Shown here: positions 36,629 through 45,052 of the stretch, piece after piece
How positions within the stretch are numbered: position 1 is the first letter of the stretch
Layout of the letters: each line of letters opens with the position of its first letter
Source: B30-G6 sp964633115
GTDB taxonomy: Bacteria; Desulfobacterota; Desulfobacteria; Desulfobacterales; B30-G6
Direction of reading: 5' to 3'
Assembly (NCBI GenBank): GCA_964633115.1
Contig: CAZWEO010000012.1
Location: 1 to 64,000 of the forward strand
DNA length: 64,000 nt
Notes under the pieces: model-generated
What the model was told of the DNA's origin: nothing
Databases searched by the model: none
Seen by the model: only the letters and a program-made list of their open reading frames with translations
Made by a program: the position numbers and the translations under genes

Positions 36629-39600
36629 TTATGTTTCAACCCGGCTAACCGGTGCCAGCGGCGTCACATGATCCACCGTCATAGTGGCCGCGCCCCAGTC
36701 GACTTCCACCTTTCCTTCCAGTACATACGGTCGATTGCGGTCGACCATGTGGCAAAACCGCTCATATGTTTTGGGAAAAAATGTGGTTTCGACGATGCCG
36801 CTTTCGTCCTCAAAGGTTAGAAATTCCATGGTATCCCCGTGTTTAGTCTGGACACGCTTGCCTGTCACCAGCCAGCCGGCGAATCGGATGCGCCGACCGA
36901 TATAATCATGGACACAGGTCGCCGAGATCGGGTCATGCTGTTGAAGGTGACGGCGGTAAAGTTGCATGGGATGACGATCGCACAAGAATCTCAGAATTGA
37001 AAACTCCCGCCGCAACCGTAGGAGGTCGTCGGCTTGCGGAAGCCGGGGTGCTGCCACATTACCTTCGGCATCATCAAACAGTCCTTGGGGACGCAGTCGC
37101 CTGGTTCGATCTTTTTGCCAGCGCGCTAGCTCCCACAGAATTTCGGCCCGGTTTCCGCTTTCACAAAATGCATCCAGGGCACCGCAATGGACCAGGGCCC
37201 GGGCCTCGGTTTCATCGGGCCGAACCCGCTGCAAAAAATCCTGGAGGCCCTGGAAAGTCTTTTTGCAGCGTTCGGAAATAATCGCGGTCTGACAATTGGC
37301 GGATAAGCCTTTGACGGAAAGTAGTCCCACTCGCAGGGACTGTTCCGCGCCCTGCCAGGCAATTTCACTGCAATTGACATCCGGCGGCAGAATGCTAAGC
37401 CCCATCCGGCGCGCCTCAGAGACGTAGGCAAACGTACTATAGAATCCACCTTGATTACTGATGACGGCCGCCATGAACTCCGCCGGGAAATGAACCTTGA
37501 GATAGGCAGCCTGAAATGACACCCGAGCATAGGAGGCACTGTGGGGTTTGCAAAATGAGTACCCGCTAAAACTCATGATCATATCCCAAATGGTGGCAAT
37601 GGTTTGGGCCGACACCCCCCGTGCAGCAGCACCTGTGGAAAAATGCTGAAAATAATCCCGCAGTTTGCGTTCACGGTCCTTTTTGGACATCACTTTTCGC
37701 AAACCATCGGCTTCGGCATGGGAAAACCCGGCAATAGCCACGGCGGCCCGGGAAACATCCTCCTGATAGACCATGATACCAAAAGTATCCTCGAGTACAT
37801 CCCTTAGAAGGGGATGAATCGGATCCCATTGGCCGCCATGCAAACGTCGGATATACTCCTGAATAAACCGGTTGGCCGCTGGACGGATAATGCTGCTGTG
37901 GATGACCATATGTTCAAAGTCACCCACACCGGCCTTTTTCTGCAAAAGGCGGGTTGCGGGACTTTCAATATAAAAACAACCCATGGTGTGGCCCTGGGAA
38001 ATGGCTTCCTGGGTAGCAAAATCATCTTCCGGTTCCCAGTGAAGCTCGCCCAACTCGGCGCCATTGTGATGCAGGTTTTTGAGTGCATCCCGAATCACAC
38101 CCAGGCTGCGGTTTCCCAAAAGATCAATTTTAACCAGCCCAGCTGTTTCAGTGGCATCCTTTTCCCATTGCAGAATGGGAACGCCTTTGGGCGCGTTCTC
38201 CAGGGGAACATACGTATCAATGGGCGCGGGTGTTATCACCACACCACCGGGATGAACGGATAGGTACCGCGGGATGCCGGTAACCCGCTGGGCTAGGTGA
38301 ATGATCTCTGGCCAGGGTTCGGTGTAATCCAGATGCTTCAATTCGGGCAACTGCCGCAACCGGGTCTCTAGATCGGTATTGGGTCGGTTACTGTAAAAGT
38401 AAAAGGGCAGTCGTTTGGTCACGGTATTGATTTCTTGATCCGGTAGCCCAAACACCTTGGCAACTTCACGCAAGGCCATGCGGGGTTGAAAAAAGACATG
38501 ATTTGACACCATAGCCGCATGGCCCGCATGGTTTGCCAGAACCTTATCCAGTACATCGTTACGTTCATCCCAGGCAAAATCCACATCTAAATCCGGCGGA
38601 TCGCTGCGTCCGGGATTCAAAAAGCGCTCGAAATAGAGGTTGTGTTTAAGGGGACACACATTGGTGATGCCTAGGCAATACGCGATGATGGAAGCTGCCC
38701 CGGATCCACGGCCGCAGGTCCGCGGACTGTGTTGGACAATATCCCTTACCACCAAAAAATAAGCGCTAAAGCCCATATCCTCAACCACACGCAGTTCATT
38801 CTCAATCCGTTCGACCACCGGCTCAGCCAACTCCCGGCCATAACGTTGCCGGGCTCCCCTAAAAACAGCCTCGCGCAGACAAACTCCGGCCGAGCGGTCG
38901 TGTTGATCCTGCCATGGCGGCATAACCGTACCAAAATTAGGGCCGGTGAAGGTCAATCGCTCGGCCAGGTTCTGGGTTGCCTGAATGGCCTGCGGACAGA
39001 TGGCAAAACGCTGGGCATATATCTGCGGGGATGCCAGCCAGGCATCGGCCGGCGCGACATCGCCTATTTTTAGTTGAGACAGGCTAGTGTTGCGGTCAAT
39101 GGCCCTCAAGAGCCGATGGATGGATGCGTCTTCCGGGGCCAGAAAAAAACTGCTTGGGCTCGCTACCATCGGCACCCCCAGGCGATCCGCCATGCGGCAC
39201 AGGGGATGCGTACTCATCAGCGGACGACGGGGCATATGCGCCATTACATCAACACCAACCGCATACAAGGTTTCCAACAAACCCGGATCGCTTGCCAGAA
39301 AAACAAGTCCCTGGGCATATCCAGCAACCGCTGCCTCAATTTCAAAATCATCATTTAGATGGCGTTGAGTCAATATGCGGCAGAGATTGCCATAGCCCGT
39401 ATCGGTTTCCACCAGACATACCAGACGTCTCTTTGTATCCGAATCCGTCAGCTCGGCCCCGACTATCGGCCGCAGTCCTTCCTCTCGGCAGGCTGCCAAA
39501 AAAGCCCACAGACCGTAGAGGTTGTCGGTATCTGTCAACGCCAACCGGTCATATCCCATATCGGCGGCGGCCCGGCAGATGGCTCTGACGGAATCGACCC

Positions 39601-39643
39601 CCCACATGAGGGAATAATGTGACCGAACACATAAAGGGACCAC
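36629..39643 (-). CDS. dnaE2: Error-prone DNA polymerase III alpha subunit (DnaE2 type)
   Basis: The 1004-residue protein opens with a PHP domain (RSHYSLMWGVDSV, LALTDTDNLYG). The polymerase palm has RGSGAASIIAYCLGI and PDLDVDF (350-356, Asp351 and Asp353 as metal ligands). The C-terminal OB domain is GWLVTGKRVQTKHGDTMEF. The length and the nearby lexA and imuB genes point to DnaE2, which performs mutagenic translesion synthesis with ImuB rather than replication. The start is a GTG at 39643, because an in-frame TAA closes the frame upstream. The only ribosome-binding sequence, GGAG, lies in the loop of a hairpin directly before it. Confidence 0.9.
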   Translation of the reverse strand: MVPLCVRSHYSLMWGVDSVRAICRAAADMGYDRLALTDTDNLYGLWAFLAACREEGLRPIVGAELTDSDTKRRLVCLVETDTGYGNLCRILTQRHLNDDFEIEAAVAGYAQGLVFLASDPGLLETLYAVGVDVMAHMPRRPLMSTHPLCRMADRLGVPMVASPSSFFLAPEDASIHRLLRAIDRNTSLSQLKIGDVAPADAWLASPQIYAQRFAICPQAIQATQNLAERLTFTGPNFGTVMPPWQDQHDRSAGVCLREAVFRGARQRYGRELAEPVVERIENELRVVEDMGFSAYFLVVRDIVQHSPRTCGRGSGAASIIAYCLGITNVCPLKHNLYFERFLNPGRSDPPDLDVDFAWDERNDVLDKVLANHAGHAAMVSNHVFFQPRMALREVAKVFGLPDQEINTVTKRLPFYFYSNRPNTDLETRLRQLPELKHLDYTEPWPEIIHLAQRVTGIPRYLSVHPGGVVITPAPIDTYVPLENAPKGVPILQWEKDATETAGLVKIDLLGNRSLGVIRDALKNLHHNGAELGELHWEPEDDFATQEAISQGHTMGCFYIESPATRLLQKKAGVGDFEHMVIHSSIIRPAANRFIQEYIRRLHGGQWDPIHPLLRDVLEDTFGIMVYQEDVSRAAVAIAGFSHAEADGLRKVMSKKDRERKLRDYFQHFSTGAAARGVSAQTIATIWDMIMSFSGYSFCKPHSASYARVSFQAAYLKVHFPAEFMAAVISNQGGFYSTFAYVSEARRMGLSILPPDVNCSEIAWQGAEQSLRVGLLSVKGLSANCQTAIISERCKKTFQGLQDFLQRVRPDETEARALVHCGALDAFCESGNRAEILWELARWQKDRTRRLRPQGLFDDAEGNVAAPRLPQADDLLRLRREFSILRFLCDRHPMQLYRRHLQQHDPISATCVHDYIGRRIRFAGWLVTGKRVQTKHGDTMEFLTFEDESGIVETTFFPKTYERFCHMVDRNRPYVLEGKVEVDWGAATMTVDHVTPLAPVSRVET

Positions 39644-39645
39644 GA

Positions 39646-39685
39646 ATAAAATTGCTCCACAATTTTATGAAGGCGGCTTCGCCGC
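39646..39685 (-). repeat. Two-hairpin element, copy A, in the dnaE2 leader
   Basis: ATAAAATTG (39646-39654) pairs with CAATTTTAT (39660-39668), and GCGGC (39673-39677) pairs with GCCGC (39681-39685). Copy B at 62197-62239 has the same layout with compensating changes in both stems. On the minus strand it forms the 5' leader directly before the dnaE2 GTG. Confidence 0.6.
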
Positions 39686-40508
39686 TCCATACATGTTTTG
39701 TTTATTTTCCAATCCCTATGAAGCATGACATCCATAACGGATGGTTACAGGCACCCGGTGGGAATCAGAACCGTTTCCGATATGGCGTGACCCCATTGTG
39801 CCGCGTCGAGCATCACAGCAACAGGTGGATTAGGTCCTGTGACTGTTTGAGCGCAGCGAGTTTCACAGGGCCCGCCTGTTGCGAGAAGCGCAGAGAAGCC
39901 TGGTTTTAAGCCGAAACTCAAAGAGCGCCCGTCCTCCCCAGTAGCCTGCTACGGAGGATGGAAAGGCTGAAGGGTCGCGGCACAGGGGTGATTTCTTTTG
40001 GTTCGTTTTCTTTTTCACAAAAGAAAATGAACATGCCTACGATTGAATCCTGCAGAGCGCACTTTGACAGTTTGCCTAACATGATTAAAAGAGTTCGAAG
40101 ATTCAGGTGATAAAAGATCAACATCGAACACTTGTCCCGCCATAGCCCTGAGTTTGCCGAATGGGCGACGGCGGATCGAACGTCCAACGTCGATTACTTA
40201 GAAGCCAGATGTCAGAAGTCAGAAATCAGAAGGCCATGAGCGTAAAGACGGTACAGCTTTATCTGCCAAGCTATAAAGCTACGTGCTAATCGGGGTCGGC
40301 ATCGGGATCGCTATCGGAATCGAGAGAATAGCAACCGATACCGATTTCGATACCGATAGCGATACCGAACTCAATAAACCCAATGAACTCAACAAACACG
40401 CTTCCTCGATACCCCATAGTCTACCCTCCGCCCCTCCAACCCGTCCTACTCCCTTCGATGTTCCATATTCGATGTTCAGTGTTCGACGTTGGACGTTCCT
40501 TTTTCGGC
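39686..40508. other. Long non-coding gap between dnaE2 and imuB, repeat-rich
   Basis: No convincing gene lies in these roughly 820 bases. Visible structure includes an extended palindrome of TTTTC/GAAAA type around 40000-40030. A heterogeneous run of (GATACC/GATCGG)-type units spans about 40285-40370. AACCCAATGAACTCAA at about 40378 is related to the DUF72 start region. TCGATGTT-type units run from about 40455 to 40500. Confidence 0.5.
40333..40370 (+). repeat. 38-base direct repeat, copy 1
   Basis: These 38 bases, built of GATACC/GATTTC/GATAGC hexamers, recur exactly at 42057-42094. The two copies flank imuB. Confidence 0.8.
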
Positions 40509-41675
40509 TTATGCCGCCAAATTCTGCCCCACCTGTATTGCATCCCGCCCAAAACGGTCGCGAATCTGATCCAAAACCGTTACGAGATTAACCTGTTTTT
40601 TCTTGCGCGGCTCCGGGAATAGCGTCATTTGGGCCGGTGGGAAAACCAGTCGATCACATACCAAGGACATATGGCGGAGCCGTATCCGGCGGGTCCACGC
40701 CAACAGCAGAGTCTGTCTGGCTAGCTCAAATAGGGTTGCGTCATTGGTAGTCGCCGAGCGTACCACAGATTGACGGACCCGGCGGATTCCGTCGGAATGG
40801 TCCAGAACAATGCCGATGCGGCCTGCCGCCAGCCGGCGGCGGCGCAGGTTGCGACCGGCATCTTCGGTCATGCGGTACAAGGTCCGTTCCAGTGTGGCCC
40901 GATCATTGGTGTCGTGACTGAATTCATGCTCTACCCGGACCACTGGACGTTTCTTACCCGCGGACAGCACCGGAGAATTGTCGATACCCCGAACCGATTC
41001 ATATAAGAAGGTGGCCCGTTTACCAAACGGAACCTCCAAATGCTGCCGGCGTAGCGCCGCAACCTGGGATACCGTTGTGAGATTTAATTCCCGCAGCTTG
41101 AGAAGATCGGCCGGTTCGATCCCGGGAACAAACCAAATGGGTAATGGTGCCAAAGTCGTCTGCTCGTCACCTTCGGTAACGACATATTCCCCCACTGGCT
41201 TGACCAGCCGGGTGGCAACCTTGGCCACCAGTTTGTTGGGTGCCACAGACCATATGGGTGAAAGACCCAGGCCGGACTTCATATGCCGGCTCAACCGCCA
41301 GGCCACATCAATGGGAGGCCCCCAAAGCCGGCTGGTTCCGGTAACGTCCACAAAAAGATGCCCGTCTCTTTCGCCACTCTCGATCAGGGGCGAAAAAGGC
41401 AGGGCTTCTTTGAAAACCGAACGCATGGCACGCTCGTACCGATCCGGGTGCGGGGACAACGTCCAGACATCCGGACACACCCGCAAGGCCCTTCTGAGGG
41501 CCATCTGCTTGCGAACTCCGTTTTGATAGGCTTCCTCGCTCATATCATATACCGCCGATCGGGTGGAACCCTTGGGTGCGATGATAACCGGGCGGTCCGC
41601 CAGCCGGGGATCCATAACCCGTTCGACAGCCACGGCAAAATCAGCAATATTGATGTGAATGATAGCACGGGACAT
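40509..41675 (-). CDS. imuB: ImuB-like Y-family polymerase protein, catalytic site degenerate
   Basis: The 388-residue protein has the Y-family layout: IIHINIADFAVAVE at the N-terminus, a palm up to about residue 170, a helix-hairpin-helix thumb (FVPGIEPADLLKLRELNLTTVSQVAAL) and a little-finger domain. The first catalytic Asp of DinB is Asn9 here. The Asp-Glu pair of motif III is lost in ESGERDGHLFVDVTG. That fits ImuB, which bridges DnaE2 to the sliding clamp rather than polymerising. A clamp-binding sequence QMTLF stands at 349-353. No imuA gene is present. A 19-bp palindrome lies 27 bases before the start. Confidence 0.8.
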   Translation of the reverse strand: MSRAIIHINIADFAVAVERVMDPRLADRPVIIAPKGSTRSAVYDMSEEAYQNGVRKQMALRRALRVCPDVWTLSPHPDRYERAMRSVFKEALPFSPLIESGERDGHLFVDVTGTSRLWGPPIDVAWRLSRHMKSGLGLSPIWSVAPNKLVAKVATRLVKPVGEYVVTEGDEQTTLAPLPIWFVPGIEPADLLKLRELNLTTVSQVAALRRQHLEVPFGKRATFLYESVRGIDNSPVLSAGKKRPVVRVEHEFSHDTNDRATLERTLYRMTEDAGRNLRRRRLAAGRIGIVLDHSDGIRRVRQSVVRSATTNDATLFELARQTLLLAWTRRIRLRHMSLVCDRLVFPPAQMTLFPEPRKKKQVNLVTVLDQIRDRFGRDAIQVGQNLAA

Positions 41676-41701
41676 TTAGCGGTTATCCCCCTGGACAATA
41701 T

Positions 41702-41720
41702 TTATACATGGCATGTACAA
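41702..41720 (-). promoter_or_regulatory. Near-perfect 19-bp palindrome, candidate LexA operator of imuB
   Basis: TTATACATGGCATGTACAA consists of TTATACATG, a central G and CATGTACAA, with one mismatch between arms. It sits 27-45 bases before the imuB start, where a promoter should be. A lexA gene is in the same locus, so a LexA site is the natural reading. I did not find the full palindrome in front of lexA; before dnaE2 only a half-site-like ATACATG (about 39688-39694) is visible. Confidence 0.55.
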
Positions 41721-41755
41721 TTTGTGTTATGCACGTCATTTGCGACCTAGCCTTT

Positions 41756-42016
41756 TAGTCACTTACAAGTTCAAATGACAGTAAAACGCACACCTTTCAA
41801 AGAACAAAAAGCGAATGATGATTTCAGAATGTAGAATATCGAATGTCGAAGGAATGAGTCGCTTCGCTCCGGCATTATTCAGTGGTCTTTTTAAATCATT
41901 GCCAGCGCACAGCGCTTCCATCCTTCTAGATTCTGAATTCATTATTCTGCATTCTGCAATTTGCTGTTTCTAGCCTTGTTTGATTGTGGCTTGTCCACGT
42001 TGGGTGTTTAGGCTGT
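41756..42016 (+). repeat. ~260-bp dispersed repeat, copy 1
   Basis: This non-coding stretch is matched along its whole length, in reverse orientation, by 53239-53502, with one exact run of about 45 bases centred on GTCGCTTCGCTCC. No open reading frame is shared. The remainder of the 41676-42143 gap holds the palindrome above, a 38-base repeat and AACCCAACAAACCC units. Confidence 0.85.
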
Positions 42017-42056
42017 TAGGCGCTTTCTAATCGGGATCGGGGTCGAGAAGTTAAGA

Positions 42057-42094
42057 ACCGATACCGATTTCGATACCGATAGCGATACCGAACA
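42057..42094 (+). repeat. 38-base direct repeat, copy 2
   Basis: Identical to 40333-40370, in the same orientation, about 1.7 kb away. Both are followed by AACCCA-type units. Confidence 0.8.
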
Positions 42095-42143
42095 CAATTA
42101 ACCCAACAAACCCAATAAACACGCTTTCTCGCAACCCGTAACA

Positions 42144-42983
42144 CTACAAAAGCCCCCTCTCCTTCAGCAACGTCTCCAGAGTCAAGGCATTACGGGGAGC
42201 CTGGGCCTGAACATGGTTGTTGAAAAAGATCAGGCCGCTGCGTGTGTACGCGGCCATTTTCTCGATTCGTTCTTCAACCCACTCACGCAGCTCACTGTCG
42301 GTATAGTCATAGTTGAACTGCTTTTGCATATTTCCGGAACGCCATCCCCTGGTGTTGCGGCCATGCAGGCGGACATAAAAAAGATCGGGGCTTGTGACGA
42401 TGTCCACCGTTGGGAACAATCCTTTGATGGTCGGCACATCCACAGCAACCAACGTTACCCTGCGCCGCTCGAGTTCCGCATAGACGCTCTCTGTAGCCCA
42501 GGACACATGCCGGAATTCGATAGCCAAGGGCAGTCCGGCAAGTTCATCCAGTAAGGCGGCCAGATAGCGTCTGTTTTTGGGGACCCGATGGAAAGAGGGC
42601 GGAAATTGTAACAGAACAGCAGCCAGTTGGCCGGCCTGGATAAGCGGGGCGATACCGTCTCGATACTGTTTGGCATGCCCACGCCAGGCATCGGCATCGA
42701 TCTCGTGGGTCAAGTAACGGATCAATTTGGCAGCAAACTGAAAGTCCGGTGGTACTTGCTGCCGCATCCGCTCAACCGCCTGTGATTTGGGCATCTGATA
42801 CCAGGTATAGTTCAGCTCGGTTACAGCAAATGTCTGAGCATAGCATGCCAGCATGCCGCCCGATTTTGTGTCCAATGGATAAAATCCAGCTTCGGCCCAT
42901 TCGGCGTACGAATAGCCGCTGGTGCCAGTGTGGATATCACAGCCATATTTCGGGTTTTGGAATGATTTTTTTTTTGAGTTCAT
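42144..42983 (-). CDS. DUF72 domain protein
   Basis: The 279-residue protein carries the DUF72 signature: HTGTSGYSYAEWAEAGFYP, AVTELNYTWYQMP, LAAVLLQFPPSFH, AIEFRHVSW and VRLHGRNTRGW, followed by IFFNNHVQAQAPRNAL. DUF72 has a TIM-barrel-like fold of unproven enzymatic role. Its position between lexA and imuB suggests it belongs to the damage-response operon, but this is context only. The ATG has no ribosome binding site and lies inside an AACCCAACAAACCC repeat; no other start codon is available before the conserved region. Confidence 0.83.
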   Translation of the reverse strand: MNSKKKSFQNPKYGCDIHTGTSGYSYAEWAEAGFYPLDTKSGGMLACYAQTFAVTELNYTWYQMPKSQAVERMRQQVPPDFQFAAKLIRYLTHEIDADAWRGHAKQYRDGIAPLIQAGQLAAVLLQFPPSFHRVPKNRRYLAALLDELAGLPLAIEFRHVSWATESVYAELERRRVTLVAVDVPTIKGLFPTVDIVTSPDLFYVRLHGRNTRGWRSGNMQKQFNYDYTDSELREWVEERIEKMAAYTRSGLIFFNNHVQAQAPRNALTLETLLKERGLL

Positions 42984-43192
42984 TGGGTTTGTTGGGTTTA
43001 TTAGCTTTTTAGCTGTTTAGGCCATAGGCTGTGGGCTGCTTAAAGTTAATCGTTTAGAGCCAAGTTCGATGTCCCCAAAGTGCAACTCGGAACTCGTAAC
43101 GGTCTACTGGCTCCTGAATTCTGTCTCCTGAATTCTTGGAAGTTCGATGTTGGATGTTGAGCGTTCGATGTTCAAAAAACAGCCCTTCAACC

Positions 43193-43828
43193 TTACCGCT
43201 GATAGCTGATAGCTGAACGCTGAATCCCCACCACCTTCCCCTGCACCAGCACATCGCCAAAGCCGTAGCGCATGGGCTTGTATTGCGAATTTTCCGGGCG
43301 GAGTTCAATATGATCCTTATGGAGATAAAATCGTTTGACTGTTGCTTCTTCACCATGGATCAATGCGACCACAACCTCTCCGTTACGGGCATATTGTCGC
43401 GGCTCACAAATAGCCAAGTCGCTATGCAGGATTCCGGCACCCTTCATGGAGTCGCCGCTAACACGTAGCGCAAAAAGATTCTGACCCCGATAAACGGCTG
43501 CATCCAAAACGACACTCCCGTCCCACTCCTGTTGAGCATACATGGGCAAACCTGCGGTAATGCTCCCGATGATCGGCACTTCACGCCAACGCTGTTGCGC
43601 GGCCGTTTTGCTTACACGGTTCAAAAGATGAACGGATCGGCTGTAACGGCCTTCGCGCTTAACATAACCCTTTGCCTCTAACGCTCTCATCATCTGCGCG
43701 ACGGCAGTGTGGCTCACGCCCAGATCTGAAGCCGCCTGCCGCAGGCTGGGCATCCGATTGGATTGCTCGATCACCCGGCGTAGATATGCCAGGAACTGTT
43801 CCTGTTTGGGGGTTAGTAGTTCTCGCAT
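43193..43828 (-). CDS. lexA: LexA-type SOS repressor
   Basis: From 43828 the protein has 211 residues. A winged helix (PSLRQAASDLGVSHTAVAQMMRAL) is followed by the self-cleavage peptidase domain: cleavage site ITAGLP (Ala92-Gly93), SGDSM with Ser127 and ATVKRF with Lys165. It represses DNA-damage genes until RecA filaments trigger self-cleavage. The start has AGAAGGAGGGTGC in front; the frame stays open upstream without a site. The last few codons (SAISYQR) run into an AGCTATCAGC-type dispersed repeat, so the native C-terminus may have been altered. The gene heads the DUF72-imuB-dnaE2 series. Confidence 0.9.
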   Translation of the reverse strand: MRELLTPKQEQFLAYLRRVIEQSNRMPSLRQAASDLGVSHTAVAQMMRALEAKGYVKREGRYSRSVHLLNRVSKTAAQQRWREVPIIGSITAGLPMYAQQEWDGSVVLDAAVYRGQNLFALRVSGDSMKGAGILHSDLAICEPRQYARNGEVVVALIHGEEATVKRFYLHKDHIELRPENSQYKPMRYGFGDVLVQGKVVGIQRSAISYQR

Positions 43829-44330
43829 GCACCCTCCTTCTGTGTTGAGCGTTTCAAATACCTGCAGCAACCTCGACAATCGCTCAACTCAGATTCTCCG
43901 TGAAGATCTTCATCCGCAAATCATACACTTAACGGTAATCGCTTAAATCAGTCTTTGTTTTTGTAAACCGACCGAACAAACTATTTTGAACAATCGTAGC
44001 CCCTCTAAATGTAAATGTCAATGTAAATATAATGTATATAAAAGGAGGACCAACGAGTTACGAGTTACGGGTTGCGTGTTGCGGGTTCCGAATTCAGGAT
44101 CGGGCATCGGAATCGAAATCGGGATCGGAATTGTTACATAGGGCTTGTCGCTAACAGCTGAGTGCTGTCTCATGGAATCCCGGCGTTATAGCTAATATTA
44201 GAGGGGTTGCGGGTGTCGTGATTCGAGTTTCGGGTTGAGCGGTGGGCTTTGAGCAACCTAACAGTCTCCAGACTACAGCCTAAAAAGCTGAGGTTGGCGT
44301 CTAAAGGTCTTCAGACTAAAAACCTAAAGT
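43829..44330. other. lexA upstream region with tandem heptamers
   Basis: No gene is seen. The lexA promoter should be in 43830-44050, where AATGTAA occurs twice (about 44009-44028) before ATAATGTATAT; no clear LexA palindrome stands out. Positions 44053-44094 are six degenerate heptamers (ACGAGTT, ACGAGTT, ACGGGTT, GCGTGTT, GCGGGTT, CCGAATT). GATCGG-type units follow at 44098-44130. Confidence 0.55.
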
Positions 44331-44366
44331 GAAAAAGGCAACCATGCCGCGATGGCATGATTGCCT
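44331..44366 (-). terminator. Rho-independent terminator of the HU gene
   Basis: The stem 44336-44348 / 44354-44366 has 13 pairs with one mismatch and a five-base loop. On the minus strand it ends in five Ts. It lies 22 bases past the HU stop codon. Confidence 0.85.
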
Positions 44367-44388
44367 CTGTGTACTTTCGGGGTAAGGC

Positions 44389-44661
44389 TTAGAGATAATC
44401 GAGCAGCTTTTTGCCTGCAGAAAATTTTACAACATTTTTGCCTTTGATTTTGATGACTTCACCAGTCTGCGGATTGCGGCCCTTGCGGGTTTTGCGATAA
44501 ACTTTCTTGAATGTGCCGAATCCGACCAAGGTTACCTTGCCGTTTCTTTTCTTGAGCGCTTTGGCTACATTGCCCATAAAAGAATCAAGAGCTGCGCCAG
44601 CGGCGACCTTAGAAACGCCTGCATCTTTTGCCATCTGTTCAATCAATTCTGCTTTTGTCAT
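44389..44661 (-). CDS. HU family DNA-binding protein
   Basis: The 90-residue histone-like protein begins MTKAELIEQMAKDAGVSKVAAGAALDSF and has the DNA-binding arm GFGTFKKVYRKTRKGRNPQTGEVIKI. It binds and bends DNA as a dimer and compacts the nucleoid. An AAAGGGGGAGCAC ribosome binding site precedes the ATG, and a terminator follows, so the gene is monocistronic. Length and sequence are standard for HU rather than IHF. Confidence 0.95.
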   Translation of the reverse strand: MTKAELIEQMAKDAGVSKVAAGAALDSFMGNVAKALKKRNGKVTLVGFGTFKKVYRKTRKGRNPQTGEVIKIKGKNVVKFSAGKKLLDYL

Positions 44662-44943
44662 GTGCTCCCCCTTTTTTTTAGTTTGGTTAGGTTCTACCAG
44701 GACAACATCGTTGAAAGCGAATTACCGTAACAAAACTTAAATGTCAAGAGGAAAAGCTTATGAATTATGGATTTATAAGCATCATCATCATAAAATAGCT
44801 ACCAAAGCCTTTTCGCAGCATTGGACCCGGTAAAATCTTCCGGTTGGCAGCCGAAAATGAAGTCGACAAGTGTTTTACCAGTTGTTAATAATATGTGCTG
44901 AAGTAGAACATGGCCATCCCAATCATGAGATTTAGGCTTGCTA

Positions 44944-44962
44944 TTGACATCAAAGGTGTCAT
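44944..44962 (+). promoter_or_regulatory. TTGACATCAAA-type motif upstream of the RACo-like gene
   Basis: TTGACATCAAAGGTGTCAT contains the inverted repeat TGACATC/GGTGTCA. It matches 16 of 19 positions of 164-182, upstream of the large activase. It lies 91 bases before the RACo-like start. The rest of 44662-45052 shows no gene. Confidence 0.45.
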
Positions 44963-45052
44963 TTGACATATGGCGACTGACAATTCAATTCAAACCGTAG
45001 TCTTTATGATCAGTCAATCGCGGCATGCGACCATAAAAAAGGGAACAACTGA

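Noticed and set aside
39124..39588. 154-codon plus-strand frame inside dnaE2
   Set aside because: Opposite the PHP domain of a convincing polymerase; low-complexity Pro/Arg composition typical of shadows.
34378..43170. Regularly recurring ATCGAACATC/TCGATGTT units as a CRISPR array
   Set aside because: Units are contiguous or degenerate with no unique spacers of constant length, and no cas genes are present; these are dispersed intergenic repeats.
43900..44050. LexA operator upstream of lexA
   Set aside because: Half-site-like AATGTAA and GTATATAA strings are present but no palindrome comparable to the one before imuB could be defended.
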